Notes: generated from the sequence alone by a model not told the origin. Shown: positions 1-8,911, counted from the stretch's first letter. The stretch: 64,000 nt of DNA from a bacterium (GCA_030604405.1 JAUVVY010000019.1:1-64000), one strand, 5' to 3'. Numbers and translations are program-made.

Positions 1-253
1 CCTTCTTCAGCGCCTCGATCAGTTCATCCACCGTGGCAACCCGGTAGTCGCCATCTGTCACGATCCGCTGATAGCCCGCTCCGCCACCGATCGGCCCGAC
101 CTCATTCGGCTTGGCCCCATAGATCTCGCCCTCGATCTCGATCCACGTTTGCCCTATCTCGGGCGGTGGCGCGTAATCAGGGCGGTCGTACTGCGCGCTT
201 GCTCCCACCACGAAACACATCGAGAGGACTACTGCTAGCGGAACTGCTTGCAT
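1..253 (-). CDS. secreted protein, 5' part only (possible right-handed beta-helix protein)
   Basis: The gene runs off the left edge, so only the first 84 codons are visible. I chose the ATG at 253 because an AAGGAGG lies 7 nt upstream; an in-frame ATG at 259 would sit on top of that site. The N-terminus (MQAVPLAVVLSMCFVVGASA) is a signal peptide, so the product is exported. The mature part continues with a Pro-rich stretch, a Gly-rich GPIGGGAGY segment and then a TVDELIEALKK segment. The last two resemble the entry to secreted pectate-lyase-like beta-helix proteins as I remember them. That family call is inference from a short fragment; the signal peptide and start are clear. Confidence 0.6.
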   Translation of the reverse strand, partial: MQAVPLAVVLSMCFVVGASAQYDRPDYAPPPEIGQTWIEIEGEIYGAKPNEVGPIGGGAGYQRIVTDGDYRVATVDELIEALKK

Positions 254-428
254 TTCCATCCCTCCTTATACTATGACCGTCGTAGGACGCCCGCCGTCCG
301 GGTGTATAGAGACCGTTGCGAAACGGTCTTGTTGGCTCTGAGAAATTGTGTCTGGCGAATTTCTGATGATACTTTCCAGTCGTACTATTCGCTCTTGCTT
401 GTGCTGAATCCTCCAAGCCGTATTATTC

Positions 429-592
429 ATGAATTCGTGGCTCGGCCTGACCTGCGCTCGGCGCAGGTCAGGTGAGAATGCGACAGCATTCCCAGCTTCC
501 ACAAAACGCGTGGCTCGGCCTGACCTGCGCTCGGCGCAGGTCAGGTGAGAATGCGACAGCGTTCTCAGCTTCCAGCCCGAGGTCGTTGCATA
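429..592. repeat. two tandem copies of a nested-palindrome repeat
   Basis: Two near-identical units lie 73 bp apart in the 520-bp gap before ilvE. Each has an invariant 12-bp stem, CCTGACCTGCGC, a three-base loop (tcg) and the exact complement (446-472 and 519-545). A second hairpin follows: 476-491 in the first copy and 547-566 in the second, each with a 4-nt loop. The second unit ends in AGCTTCCAGCCCGAGGTCG. Diverged longer relatives lie at 53751-53951 and 60200-60437. Reading frames across this block are repeat artefacts. The rest of the gap (260-428, 593-660) shows nothing I recognise. Confidence 0.85.
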
Positions 593-666
593 ACAACCTC
601 CCAGAAGGATATCCCCGAGCCGCGAAGAATATAGCAAGAATTGCCGTCTGTCTGCCGTGGGGAAGT

Positions 667-694
667 TTGAGATCTGGCGTATTTGCTCTATAAT
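667..694 (+). promoter_or_regulatory. sigma-70-type promoter of ilvE
   Basis: TTGAGA (667-672) and a perfect TATAAT (689-694) are separated by 16 bp and lie about 85 bp before the ilvE start. This is the best match to the housekeeping consensus in the gap. Confidence 0.6.
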
Positions 695-779
695 CACTAC
701 ATCAGTATCAAGTTGGGCACCCGCGGACTGAAAGTATGCGCAAGATGCCAGAGCTTGTTATCTGTGAGGAGCGCTGAGT

Positions 780-1658
780 ATGGCGTTATTGATCTATCTG
801 GACGGGGAACTGGTACCTGAGGAGCAGGCGAAAATATCAGTTTTCGACCACGGCGTGCTATACGGCGATGGTATTTTCGAGGGCATTCGTGCCTACAATG
901 GGCGAGTTTTCCGCCTCGAGGCACACCTGGACCGGCTTTACGACGGCGCGCGGGCGCTGCAGTTGGACATCCCGCTGGACCGGACGCAGATGACTGAGGC
1001 CATTCTGGAGACGCTGCGGGCCAATCAACTGCGCGATGCTTATATCCGTCTGGTGGTCACCCGTGGCGTCGGCGATTTGGGCCTGGACCCCCAGAAATGC
1101 CTCAGGCCCACCGTCTTCATAATTGCTGACGCAATAGAGCTGTACCCGGAAGAGTTCTATGACAAAGGGCTGGAACTGATAACCTGTTCGACACGGCGCA
1201 ACGATCCGGCCGCCCTCGATGCCGGCATCAAGTCGCTCAACTATCTCAATAACATACTCGCGAAGATGGAGACCACCCAGGCCGGCGTACCCGAAGGCAT
1301 TATGCTTTCCTCCGAGGACTATGTGGCCGAGTGCACGGGCGTCAACATCTTCTTGGTCAGCAGCGGCAAGCTTATCACTCCGCCCCTGCACATCGGCAAT
1401 CTTGCTGGAATAACGCGGCAGGTGACTATCGAGCTTGCACAGCAGCAGGGCATCTCGGCGTCGGAGGAGCTTTTCCGCACTAAAGAGGTGTATTGTGCCG
1501 ACGAGTGCTTCCTCACAGGCACCGCTGCTGAGCTGATACCTGTCGTCACGGTGGACGGCCGCAGCATCGGCGACGGCAAGCCCGGACCGATCACCAAATC
1601 CCTGCGCGAGGCATTTGCCGATTTAACTCAGTCCGAAGGCACGCCGATATATGGCTAG
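780..1658 (+). CDS. ilvE: branched-chain amino acid aminotransferase (class IV PLP)
   Basis: The 292-residue product has the usual length of fold-type IV aminotransferases and should transfer amino groups between glutamate and branched-chain 2-oxoacids in the cytoplasm, the last step of Leu, Ile and Val synthesis. The N-terminal half carries the family pattern HGVLYGDGIFEGIR. The PLP lysine is predicted at Lys151 in GIKSLNYLNN, and AECTGVNIFLV gives the glutamate/Asn-Ile-Phe signature near residue 185. The ATG at 780 has a GAGGAG about 9 nt upstream. It appears to be a single-gene unit under the promoter at 667-694. D-amino acid aminotransferase and aminodeoxychorismate lyase share the fold, but this motif set fits IlvE best. 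Confidence 0.9.
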   Translation: MALLIYLDGELVPEEQAKISVFDHGVLYGDGIFEGIRAYNGRVFRLEAHLDRLYDGARALQLDIPLDRTQMTEAILETLRANQLRDAYIRLVVTRGVGDLGLDPQKCLRPTVFIIADAIELYPEEFYDKGLELITCSTRRNDPAALDAGIKSLNYLNNILAKMETTQAGVPEGIMLSSEDYVAECTGVNIFLVSSGKLITPPLHIGNLAGITRQVTIELAQQQGISASEELFRTKEVYCADECFLTGTAAELIPVVTVDGRSIGDGKPGPITKSLREAFADLTQSEGTPIYG

Positions 1659-1831
1659 CAGGAGGCGCTGCGGTTCGAGGGGAACTCGAGAGGCATTTTG
1701 CGCGTTTAAGCTAATGACAATTGCATTACGGGCCGGCGGATCGGGCGCGATGCGGCAGTCAGGCGTGTGAATTGCAGCCTGGGGCCTCCTTATCGCGTGG
1801 GTCAAGCTTGCCCGCAGGCCCTGCCGTGTGC

Positions 1832-1866
1832 GCCCTGAGCTTGTCGAAGGGAGCGAAGTCGAAGGG
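1832..1866. repeat. small palindromic repeat (CCCTGAGCTTGTCGAAGGG type)
   Basis: The 302-bp gap between ilvE and the Clp N-domain gene contains GCCCTGAGCTTGTCGAAGGG followed by GAGCGAAGTCGAAGGGC, an imperfect nested inverted repeat. A near copy (CCCTGAGCTTGCCGAAGGG) sits inside the loop of the larger repeat at about 53815-53834. I recall similar sequences being scattered through many bacterial genomes. Nothing else is recognisable in the gap. Confidence 0.6.
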
Positions 1867-1960
1867 CAGCCCGACGCCGTTGCCACACGACGTTCCTGGT
1901 CACAGAAAGATTAAAGGACGCTTTTCAGAACAAGGCGATTGTCAGGAGGAAGCTTTTCGT

Positions 1961-2410
1961 ATGGAGCTGTGGCAACGTTTCACGGACGACGCCCGGCGAT
2001 CGATACTTACTGCGCACGACGAGGCGCGAGGCATGGATGCGCCGATCATCTCCGCCGAGCACCTGCTGCTGGGACTGGTGACAACCCGCGACGCGGCAGC
2101 GGCCGAGGTGCTGGAAGCTCTGGGCCTTGACCTGGAACAGTTCGGGAACAAGCTGCGCGGGCAGATCGAGATTCAACCCAGCGGCCAGGCTACGCCCGAT
2201 GTATCGTTCACACCGGAGGCTCAGCGCGTGTTGCAGCGGGCCTACGCTGAAGCCAGGCAACCGGACGATTACCATATCGGCAGCGAACATATACTCATCG
2301 GCCTGCTGCACGAAAGTGCCGGCTTGGCCAGAGAACTGCTTTGCGCAGACGGTGCGCACCTGGCGGCTGTAACAGCCAAACTCGCGGAACTTGGCTCAAG
2401 TGCCGCATAA
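1961..2410 (+). CDS. stand-alone Clp N-domain protein (ClpC N-terminal paralogue)
   Basis: The 149-residue protein consists of the double Clp_N repeat alone ([20 protein letters not shown] onward), with no AAA+ module. The N domain of ClpC normally recruits substrates and adaptors to the chaperone-protease. The ATG at 1961 has AGGAGGA 10 nt upstream. The complete clpC follows 80 bp downstream. The two proteins match residue for residue over long stretches, and even their ribosome-binding regions (GGAGGAAG) are alike, so a tandem partial duplication is the simplest origin. ClpS is unrelated in fold. It could be a decoy, an adaptor or a regulator of ClpC; the role is inference. Confidence 0.85.
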   Translation: MELWQRFTDDARRSILTAHDEARGMDAPIISAEHLLLGLVTTRDAAAAEVLEALGLDLEQFGNKLRGQIEIQPSGQATPDVSFTPEAQRVLQRAYAEARQPDDYHIGSEHILIGLLHESAGLARELLCADGAHLAAVTAKLAELGSSAA

Positions 2411-2490
2411 TCTTTGCATACACTATTGATCGCGGAAAAATCAGAAAGCCTGTTCTAAGCTAAGATAATCACCGGGAGGAAGTCTTCTCA

Positions 2491-4968
2491 ATGGAATTAT
2501 GGCAGCGTTTTACCAGCCGTGCGCGACGCGCGGTGCTGATGGCTCATGACGAGGCACAGCGCATGGGGGTGCAGCTTATCTCCACCGAGCACCTGTTGCT
2601 GGGACTGATGCGACTGCGCGAGGGCGTAGCGGCCGAGGTCCTGGAAAGCCTTGGGCTGGACCTCGAGCGGCTGCGCAGCGAGTTGCGTAGGCAGATGGAA
2701 GTGGAGGCAACGGGTGAGGGCTCGGCCGATGTATCGTTCACACCGGAGGCCCAGCGCGTGTTACAGCGCGCCTACGCCGAAGCCAGACAACTGGGTGATT
2801 ACCATATCGGCACCGAGCACATACTCATCGGCCTGCTGCGAGAAGGACGAGGCGCGGCATATCGCCTGCTGCGCCGCCATGGCGCCGACCTGCCGATGGT
2901 GCGCCACGCCCTGCGCGAAGTCTCCGGCCGCTCTGATGAGCGCGGCGAGCAAGAGGGCGAAGGCAGCGAAACGCCAACTCTCGACTACTTCAGCCGCGAC
3001 CTGACGGAGTTGGCTCGCGAAGGCAAATTGGACCCCATTGTTGACCGTGAGACCGAGACCGAGCGCGTTATCCAGATACTCTGCCGGCGCACCAAGAACA
3101 ACCCCTGTCTGCTCGGGGAAGCCGGGGTAGGCAAGACCGCCATCGTCGAGGGCCTCGCTCAGAAAATCGTCAACGCCGAAGTGCCCCCGCTGCTTCGTGA
3201 TCGGCGCGTGGTGGCGCTCGACCTGGCCGGGCTCGTTGCCGGCACCAAATACCGCGGCGAGTTCGAGGACCGGATGAAGCGGGTGCTGGACGAGATCAGG
3301 GAAAGCGACGGCAAGATCATCGTCTTCCTTGACGAGCTCCAGACTATTGTCGGCACCGGCGCGGCCGAGGGCGCTATGGATGCCTCAAACATACTCAAGC
3401 CCGGCCTGGCACGCGGGGAGTTGCAGTGCGTCGGCGCCGCCACCATGGATGAATACCGCAAGTATATCGAGAAAACCCCGTCGCTGGAGCGCCGCTTCCA
3501 GGCGATCAAGGTCGAAGAGCCGAACGCCGAGCAGACCATAGAAGTCCTGCGCGGTGTCCGCGAGCGCTACGAGGAGTTCCACGGCGTGCAGCTTACCGAG
3601 GAGGCGCTGCAGGCTGCCGTTGACCTGTCGGTGCGCTACATCAGCGACCGCGCCCTGCCTGACAAGGCCATTGACCTCATAGATGAGGCCTGCTCCCGCG
3701 TCAAATTGCGCCACTTCAGTGACGAGCAGCCGGGAATTGACGATCTGACTGAAAAACGCGCCGATCTGGAACGCAGTATGGAGGCGGCCCTGTCGCCGGA
3801 GAATATGGATATCGAGGAAGCGCAAAGAGCTGACAGCCACCGCCGCCAGATTGATGCCGAAATCGCCCAACTCAAGCAAGAGTGTGAGCAAACCGAGGCA
3901 CCGGAGGTGCTGGCGGAAGATATTGCCGATATCGTCTCAATGTGGACCCACATCCCCGTCAGCTCCCTCACGCAGGCAGAATCCCGGCGTCTGCTCTGCA
4001 TGGAGGATGAGATACACGAGGATATGGTGGGGCAGGACGAGGCCATCGAGACAGTGGCCAAGGCCATCCGACGCGCCCGCGCCGGAGTAAAGGACCCGCG
4101 ACGGCCGATGGGCTCATTTATATTCCTCGGCCCAACCGGTGTAGGCAAGACGCTGCTGGCGCAGACACTGGCCAAGTTCCTGTTTGGCGACCGTGAGGCC
4201 CTGATCCGCATTGACATGTCCGAATACATGGAGAAGTTCGCGATATCGCGCCTGATTGGTGCGCCGCCCGGCTACGTGGGATATGAGGAAAGCGGCCAGC
4301 TTTCGGAAGCGGTCCGGCGCCGCCCCTATTCGGTAGTGCTATTCGACGAAATCGAGAAGGCACATCCGGAGGTCTTCAACATCCTCCTGCAGATCATGGA
4401 GGACGGGCGGCTGACCGATGCCCAGGGCCGCACGGTTGACTTCAAGAACGCCGTCATCATCATGACCTCCAACGCCGGCGCCCGCACCATCACCTCCGAC
4501 AAGCCGGTCGGCTTCAGCACCGAGGAGAGCGACCAGGTGACCCGCGACAGGCGCAAGGACTACATCAGGATGAAGAACAAGGTGACCGAGGAACTGCGCA
4601 AGACCTTCAGCCCCGAGTTCCTCAACCGCGTGGACGATGTGGTCGTATTCCACGCACTCGGCCGCGAGCAGATCGAGGCGATAGTGGATCTGGAGGTGCG
4701 CAATGTGCGCGACCAGTTGGCCGCCAAGGGGCTGAAGTTCGAGATCACCGAGCGGATGCGGCAGCATCTTTCCGAAGAAGGCTACAATCCCGACATGGGC
4801 GCTCGACCGCTGCGCAGAGCCGTCCGCGAGTTCATAGAAGATCCGGTGGCCCAACATCTGCTCGAGGAGGACAAAGAAGAATACACCGGCCTGCTGCGAG
4901 TGGACATGAGGGGCGACGGCGAAGTCATGGTCGAGATCGAGGAGGACCCCGTAGCCGTCAGAAACTGA
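2491..4968 (+). CDS. clpC: ATP-dependent Clp protease ATPase subunit ClpC
   Basis: The 825-residue HSP100 unfoldase feeds ClpP in protein quality control. Domain order: double Clp_N repeat (1-145), AAA-1 with Walker A GEAGVGKT (209-216), a short coiled middle domain (about 410-465) of ClpC rather than ClpB size, AAA-2 with Walker A GPTGVGKT (547-554), and a C-terminal small domain. The start has GGGAGGAAG about 8 nt upstream. No ctsR, mcsA or mcsB lies nearby, so the Firmicutes-type operon is not conserved here. It follows its N-domain paralogue and ends at an intrinsic terminator. The identification is secure; the ClpP partner is not in the window. Confidence 0.97.
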   Translation: MELWQRFTSRARRAVLMAHDEAQRMGVQLISTEHLLLGLMRLREGVAAEVLESLGLDLERLRSELRRQMEVEATGEGSADVSFTPEAQRVLQRAYAEARQLGDYHIGTEHILIGLLREGRGAAYRLLRRHGADLPMVRHALREVSGRSDERGEQEGEGSETPTLDYFSRDLTELAREGKLDPIVDRETETERVIQILCRRTKNNPCLLGEAGVGKTAIVEGLAQKIVNAEVPPLLRDRRVVALDLAGLVAGTKYRGEFEDRMKRVLDEIRESDGKIIVFLDELQTIVGTGAAEGAMDASNILKPGLARGELQCVGAATMDEYRKYIEKTPSLERRFQAIKVEEPNAEQTIEVLRGVRERYEEFHGVQLTEEALQAAVDLSVRYISDRALPDKAIDLIDEACSRVKLRHFSDEQPGIDDLTEKRADLERSMEAALSPENMDIEEAQRADSHRRQIDAEIAQLKQECEQTEAPEVLAEDIADIVSMWTHIPVSSLTQAESRRLLCMEDEIHEDMVGQDEAIETVAKAIRRARAGVKDPRRPMGSFIFLGPTGVGKTLLAQTLAKFLFGDREALIRIDMSEYMEKFAISRLIGAPPGYVGYEESGQLSEAVRRRPYSVVLFDEIEKAHPEVFNILLQIMEDGRLTDAQGRTVDFKNAVIIMTSNAGARTITSDKPVGFSTEESDQVTRDRRKDYIRMKNKVTEELRKTFSPEFLNRVDDVVVFHALGREQIEAIVDLEVRNVRDQLAAKGLKFEITERMRQHLSEEGYNPDMGARPLRRAVREFIEDPVAQHLLEEDKEEYTGLLRVDMRGDGEVMVEIEEDPVAVRN

Positions 4969-5006
4969 CCGCAGGTTCTTGCCCCGTAATCCATGAGATG
5001 AAATCG

Positions 5007-5039
5007 CCCGCCTCGACCATCGAGGCGGGTCGTTATTTT
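5007..5039 (+). terminator. intrinsic terminator of clpC
   Basis: A perfect 10-bp stem CCCGCCTCGA / TCGAGGCGGG with a CCA loop is followed by TCGTTATTTT. It lies 39 bp after the clpC stop. Confidence 0.8.
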
Positions 5040-5194
5040 CCCTCCCAACAAACCGACGGCGACCCAGATCATTGACGAATACCTGGCAAGAGGGTGTGCA
5101 ACTCCGGCGCTGCTCTATGTGAGCTAATTTCGCCGTAGCGCGATTCTTGCTCTGCCGAAAACGGCTTTTTCGGCTATATCCCCACAAGCAATGA

Positions 5195-5446
5195 AGCCCT
5201 GATGCAGCGGGCCTCCTGCGAATTCGAGGGGGTTGCTAGTACCACTGATAGGGGTTTGAAAAGGGGGAGGTCGAGGTTTTTGCTCATGGCTAGCAAAACT
5301 GCTTCGAAGCCAGGAGGCCCTGAAAACACGGGCCTCGTACTAGGTATGAGGTCCGTGTGTGGCAGTAACCGGAAGACGGTGCTGAGGGGGAGCAGCGTGA
5401 AGAAACTGTGACAAAGAGGCGCTCAGGCCCTGATACTGCGGGCTTC
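5195..5446. repeat. three degenerate copies of a 21-bp hairpin motif in a 490-bp gene-free gap
   Basis: Copies at 5195-5215, 5316-5336 and 5426-5446 fit the pattern (A/G)GCCCTGA, six variable bases, CGGGC(C/T)TC, and each can fold GCCC against GGGC. They are 121 and 110 bp apart, so the unit may be about 115 bp. The gap (5041-5531) also holds a GCCGAAAA/TTTTCGGC hairpin at 5154-5174. No convincing coding frame is present, and the function is unknown. Confidence 0.5.
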
Positions 5447-5531
5447 GTGCTCAGGGGCATGAACGTCCTATCGGTGTCATAGGGAGTCGCTGGATATACA
5501 ATCAATCAGAGCCATTCACGAGCACTCCGGG

Positions 5532-6383
5532 CTAGTCATAGACCAGTATCACATGGCTTAGTTTCCTGCGTGGCACTGTTACGAACATCCCGTTGGAGTA
5601 CAGTCCGGAGGACGAGCCGCCATCGAGATTGGCCGCATGGCGAGCTCCCAGCCGCAACATGATATGGGCCAGCTTGTTCAGCGTCACCGGCGTGTGAACC
5701 GTGACCAGGATGAGCTTTTCGCTGCAAGTCAGCCCCATGGCGCTGCGGCGGGCCTTGCCCAGCACCGCCGGGTCGGTGAAACCCTCCTCGCGCGGATGCA
5801 GGTAGAGAGCCGCGTCACGCACCAGAGTCGGCCCGGTACAGATGGCATGACGGCACTCGCTGAAGCTCAACTGCTCGGTCTCGTCGGGAAAGCGGAATCG
5901 GACCTCCCCATTGTCATGAAAGCAGATCGCCGTCCCGTAGCGGCCCTGGTAGAGGTACTGGCTGTAGCGAACGATGGTGCCGGTCGGCTGCCCATTCTGC
6001 AGGTGGAAGTACGTGCCGTTGATGGCGGCTCGCGGCTGGTAGCGGGCTACGATCCGGTAGAAACTCGCCCAGGGAAAATAACCTCGTTTCGGGTCCGCAT
6101 CGCGGGCGAACCCGGGCATTACACGCACGGTCGGGGCCGCGGTATTGACGGTCACCACGTTGACACCCACTCCGCCGATAAGGTGCCACGAGCGCCCCAC
6201 ATTCGCGGAGCGATCTGGGGTGGAGTTGCCAAACAGCGGCAGTGGCGCCACGGCGACAGCGGCTCCGTCACTGCACAATACCGGCCTGACGCCCGCCATA
6301 ACGCCCAAGTACAGCAACGTGGCCAGCAACGTAAGATGCCGGGGAGGACATGCCAGGATTGATAAGCCCCTACTCTTGCTCAT
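5532..6383 (-). CDS. exported phosphodiester glycosidase family protein (NAGPA/DUF2233-like)
   Basis: This protein of about 283 residues starts, by my choice, at the ATG at 6383, because that gives a clear signal peptide with a hydrophobic core (LTLLATLLYLGVMAGV). An upstream ATG at 6455 would add 24 residues; neither site has a strong ribosome-binding sequence. The C-terminal half carries the family hallmarks: INGTYFHLQNGQPTG in the middle and HAANLDGGSSSGLYSNG near residue 260. Members resemble the catalytic domain of the lysosomal uncovering enzyme and bacterial exopolysaccharide-associated proteins. The substrate is unknown. It is transcribed leftward and faces clpC across a repeat-rich gap. 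Confidence 0.8.
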   Translation of the reverse strand: MSKSRGLSILACPPRHLTLLATLLYLGVMAGVRPVLCSDGAAVAVAPLPLFGNSTPDRSANVGRSWHLIGGVGVNVVTVNTAAPTVRVMPGFARDADPKRGYFPWASFYRIVARYQPRAAINGTYFHLQNGQPTGTIVRYSQYLYQGRYGTAICFHDNGEVRFRFPDETEQLSFSECRHAICTGPTLVRDAALYLHPREEGFTDPAVLGKARRSAMGLTCSEKLILVTVHTPVTLNKLAHIMLRLGARHAANLDGGSSSGLYSNGMFVTVPRRKLSHVILVYD

Positions 6384-6648
6384 AGCTCGTCTGCTTGCCT
6401 TGCTGCAGTTTGTGTTCCAGATGCTGCGTGCGCCAGGCCTGTCCTGCATCATCACGATACGGCAGCGGTTGCCGGTAGAACTGTTGCCGCCATTCTAATT
6501 ATACCCATCCTGATTGCCTCTTAGTCTCTGGAGTTGGCAGGCGAGCGAGGCCATCCAGCGCCGGCGCAACGGCACACCGTAGCGATCTGAGAGGCAAGAC
6601 GAGCAGCGAAGGGGAAAGGTAACAGCGAACAGCGATGGCAGCGCTGTC

Positions 6649-6957
6649 TTAGTCCGTCGGGCCGTGGTCTTCCAAAAGCTCGACGATGTCTGTGTGGCCC
6701 GCACGCTCTGCCAGTTGCAGCGGAGTGTGGCCCTGGGGATCGTGCGCATTAAGGTCGGCGCCGTGTTCCAGCAGAAGTTCTACTACTTCGCGAGAGCTGC
6801 TCAGGACCGCGAAGTGCAGCGCAGAAGGCAGGCCTCCGCCTTTGATCTGAACGTTCGGGCTCGCCCCGTCGGCCAGCAGCCTCCTGACTTCTGCCGTACT
6901 TCCCTCCGCGCAGGCCTGAAGTAACTTGCCCGACAGAATGACTTGTCGCAAATCCAT
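6649..6957 (-). CDS. small ankyrin-repeat protein
   Basis: The 102-residue protein has about three ankyrin repeats, seen as SALHFAVLSSSREVVELLLEH and TPLQLAERAGHTDIVELLED. The ATG at 6957 is preceded by GGAGG with a 9-nt spacer, so the longer upstream reading is not used. No signal peptide is visible. It lies 138 bp after a second ankyrin gene on the same strand, with which it may be cotranscribed. Ankyrin repeats mediate protein-protein binding; no partner can be named from the sequence. Confidence 0.85.
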   Translation of the reverse strand: MDLRQVILSGKLLQACAEGSTAEVRRLLADGASPNVQIKGGGLPSALHFAVLSSSREVVELLLEHGADLNAHDPQGHTPLQLAERAGHTDIVELLEDHGPTD

Positions 6958-7094
6958 GATCGGTCGCCTCCATAGCTTCGGATGGCATGATGTTTCCGGC
7001 AGTTCGGTCGCCCGGTGTTCCTGCCAGCCGCTTTCGACATTGACGGGCCAGCCTGCCTCGACGTGGCGTAGGCTGTGATCGCCCCCGTGTGTGA

Positions 7095-7685
7095 TCACCT
7101 CCAGAACTGCCACCATTTGCCCGCCTGCTGACGCAGCAGCTCGACCATTTCGGAGGGCCCCTCGCTGCGCACCATACTCAGCGGAGTCCTCCCGTCAGAG
7201 TCCTTCACCCGTACTCGGGCTCCCCGCTGCAACAACAGCCTCGCCAGTTCGATGGAGCCACTGTAGGCCGCGTAGTGAAGCGGAGTCGTGCCTCCGGCCT
7301 TGGCCTTGACATTAGCGCCATGCTCTAATAGCACTCGCGCCACTTCGACGTAGCCTGGCTCTGCTGCATCGTGCAACGGCGTCCTGCCATGGACGTCTTT
7401 CGCGTTGGGGTCGGCGCCCTGCTGCAAGAGAAGCGTAGCTACCTCAGGGTGGCCACCATAGGCCGCAAAATGAAGCGGGGTCTGGTACATCGAGTTCGTG
7501 ACGTTGACAGCAGCGCCCGCCTCCAAGAGCACCTTCGCCACTTCAGTAGAGCCACTAAAGCCTGCCCCGTATAGCGCGGTCTGGCCCCGCTCGTCTCTGT
7601 CGTCCGGATCCGCTCCCTGGGCGAGCAGACGCGTGACCTCTTCTGCATCGCCCTTTGCAGCCGCACGCTGTAACTGCTGACTCAT
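7095..7685 (-). CDS. ankyrin-repeat protein with Trp-rich tail
   Basis: The 196-residue protein is almost entirely six consecutive ankyrin repeats (for example TPLHFAAYGGHPEVATLLLQQ and TPLHYAAYSGSIELARLLLQ). It ends in an unusual aromatic tail, KWWQFWR. GGAGG lies 8 nt before the ATG at 7685. No secretion signal is visible, so it is probably cytoplasmic. It is followed by a shorter ankyrin gene and preceded, on the same strand, by a lipoprotein gene. The tail could contact membrane or a protein partner, but that is a guess. Confidence 0.9.
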   Translation of the reverse strand: MSQQLQRAAAKGDAEEVTRLLAQGADPDDRDERGQTALYGAGFSGSTEVAKVLLEAGAAVNVTNSMYQTPLHFAAYGGHPEVATLLLQQGADPNAKDVHGRTPLHDAAEPGYVEVARVLLEHGANVKAKAGGTTPLHYAAYSGSIELARLLLQRGARVRVKDSDGRTPLSMVRSEGPSEMVELLRQQAGKWWQFWR

Positions 7686-7749
7686 TCGTCCTACCTCCCT
7701 TGCTTATGGCCTTACACGGCAATGGCACCAACCGGCGAACGGCAGCGGC

Positions 7750-7786
7750 CAAAGTGTAAAACGGCAAGACCACAAAGTGTAAAACG
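7750..7786. repeat. 14-bp exact direct repeat
   Basis: CAAAGTGTAAAACG occurs at 7750-7763 and 7773-7786, a 23-bp period. It lies just after the end of the lipoprotein gene and upstream of the ankyrin gene. It could be an operator pair or a chance duplication. Confidence 0.5.
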
Positions 7787-7788
7787 AC

Positions 7789-8664
7789 TCAAAGTCCGCC
7801 GGCACAACGAAAGCCACGCGTGTGGTCCCGAAACGCCGGGGGGAGGTCGTCGCGGTAAGGACAACGAAAGAGCCTGAGGTCGACGCCCCTCCAAGAGCCG
7901 CCCCGCAAGACCCGCTGGTGGTGCAAAGTCATCGGAGACAGAGATGCGATAACGTCGGCCTCACCCTCGGACGGGCCGTGGGGATCTACCTCCGGGCTCT
8001 TGGCGTAGTAATCCGCGGCAGACCAGTCCGAACACCACTCCGCGACATTGCCAGCCATGTCCAAAGCGCCGCACCAACTGGCGCCCTGCGGGAAGCTGCC
8101 CACCGCAAACGTCGTGCCGCCCGGCCCCTTGTTTTTCCTGTTACAGCACTTCTTGTCGTCCCACTCATCGCCCCAGGGATACTTGCGGCCCTCCGGCCCG
8201 GCCGCCGCGTACTCCCACTCCGCCTCCGTCGGCAGCCGCAGCCCATAGTGCTCACAATAAGCAACGGCATCTTCCCAGCTTACATATACTACCGGATGGT
8301 CATCTCCCTGGTCGCTTTCCGATGGGAATTCGCGGTCCGTCGCCTCGCAGAACTTGCGGTACTGGGCATTGGTCACCTCACACCTACCCAGCCAAAAGCC
8401 TTTGGTAATCTTCACCAGATGCGCAGGCTTCTCGTCATCTTCTGCATCATCATCGTCGCATCCCATCATGAATTCTCCCGGCGGCACCCATACCATCGTC
8501 CCGCCATCGGGGCCGATAATGTCTTCAGCGGCAGTCGTGCCGGGCCGCTGCCACGGATTGCCACTTTCCCCTGTCTCAGGGGCGATCTCCTGCACAGGTT
8601 GCCTTTGGCAAGATGTGATGCAAGACGCGAAGCCCACTGTCAGGCAAACCAGGATAGGTCTCAT
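7789..8664 (-). CDS. lipoprotein with sulfatase-modifying-factor (FGE-like) fold
   Basis: The 291-residue protein begins with a lipoprotein signal peptide ending ITSC (Cys19), so it should be anchored to a membrane outside the cytoplasm. Residues about 50-290 form an FGE-sulfatase domain: GTMVWVPPGEFMMG, PVVYVSWEDAVAYC, RLPTEAEWEYAA, GNVAEWCSDW, RGGSW and GFRCA. True formylglycine-generating enzymes carry two catalytic cysteines about 4 and 9 positions after RGGS. Here that stretch reads RGVDLRLFRC, with neither in register, so sulfatase activation is unlikely. An Asp-rich insert (CDDDDAEDDE) may bind cations. GGAGG lies 9 nt before the ATG. Confidence 0.85.
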   Translation of the reverse strand: MRPILVCLTVGFASCITSCQRQPVQEIAPETGESGNPWQRPGTTAAEDIIGPDGGTMVWVPPGEFMMGCDDDDAEDDEKPAHLVKITKGFWLGRCEVTNAQYRKFCEATDREFPSESDQGDDHPVVYVSWEDAVAYCEHYGLRLPTEAEWEYAAAGPEGRKYPWGDEWDDKKCCNRKNKGPGGTTFAVGSFPQGASWCGALDMAGNVAEWCSDWSAADYYAKSPEVDPHGPSEGEADVIASLSPMTLHHQRVLRGGSWRGVDLRLFRCPYRDDLPPAFRDHTRGFRCAGGL

Positions 8665-8911
8665 CTAGATCGCCTCCTGGATTGAATACGTTCGTCCGGC
8701 TAGATGATTTCTGCAAGAGCTATGGGATTACCTGCAATGTGGGGTGTTGGCAGCAAATCCGGGGCCGCGAGTAGGCCGGAACTATGATAGAACTTTTGCA
8801 ATAGAAATGAGCAGAAATGCGAAAAACGCAACTAAACAAGGATTCGGTTGAATGGGAGAAGAACAATAGGGCAACAAGTATTTTGCGGCTGGCAGTGAGG
8901 GGAAGTCACGT

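Noticed and set aside
429-592. CRISPR array
   Set aside because: Only two tandem units, with internal palindromes, no regular unique spacers and no cas genes.
266-697. Reading frames across the repeat block before ilvE
   Set aside because: They are created by translation of the palindromic repeats; similar peptides appear at the other repeat copies.
2426-2470. Promoter between the Clp N-domain gene and clpC
   Set aside because: TTGATC is present, but no -10 box lies at a suitable distance; readthrough from the upstream gene is as likely.
7789-8664. True formylglycine-generating enzyme
   Set aside because: The catalytic cysteine pair is not in place, and no sulfatase gene lies nearby.
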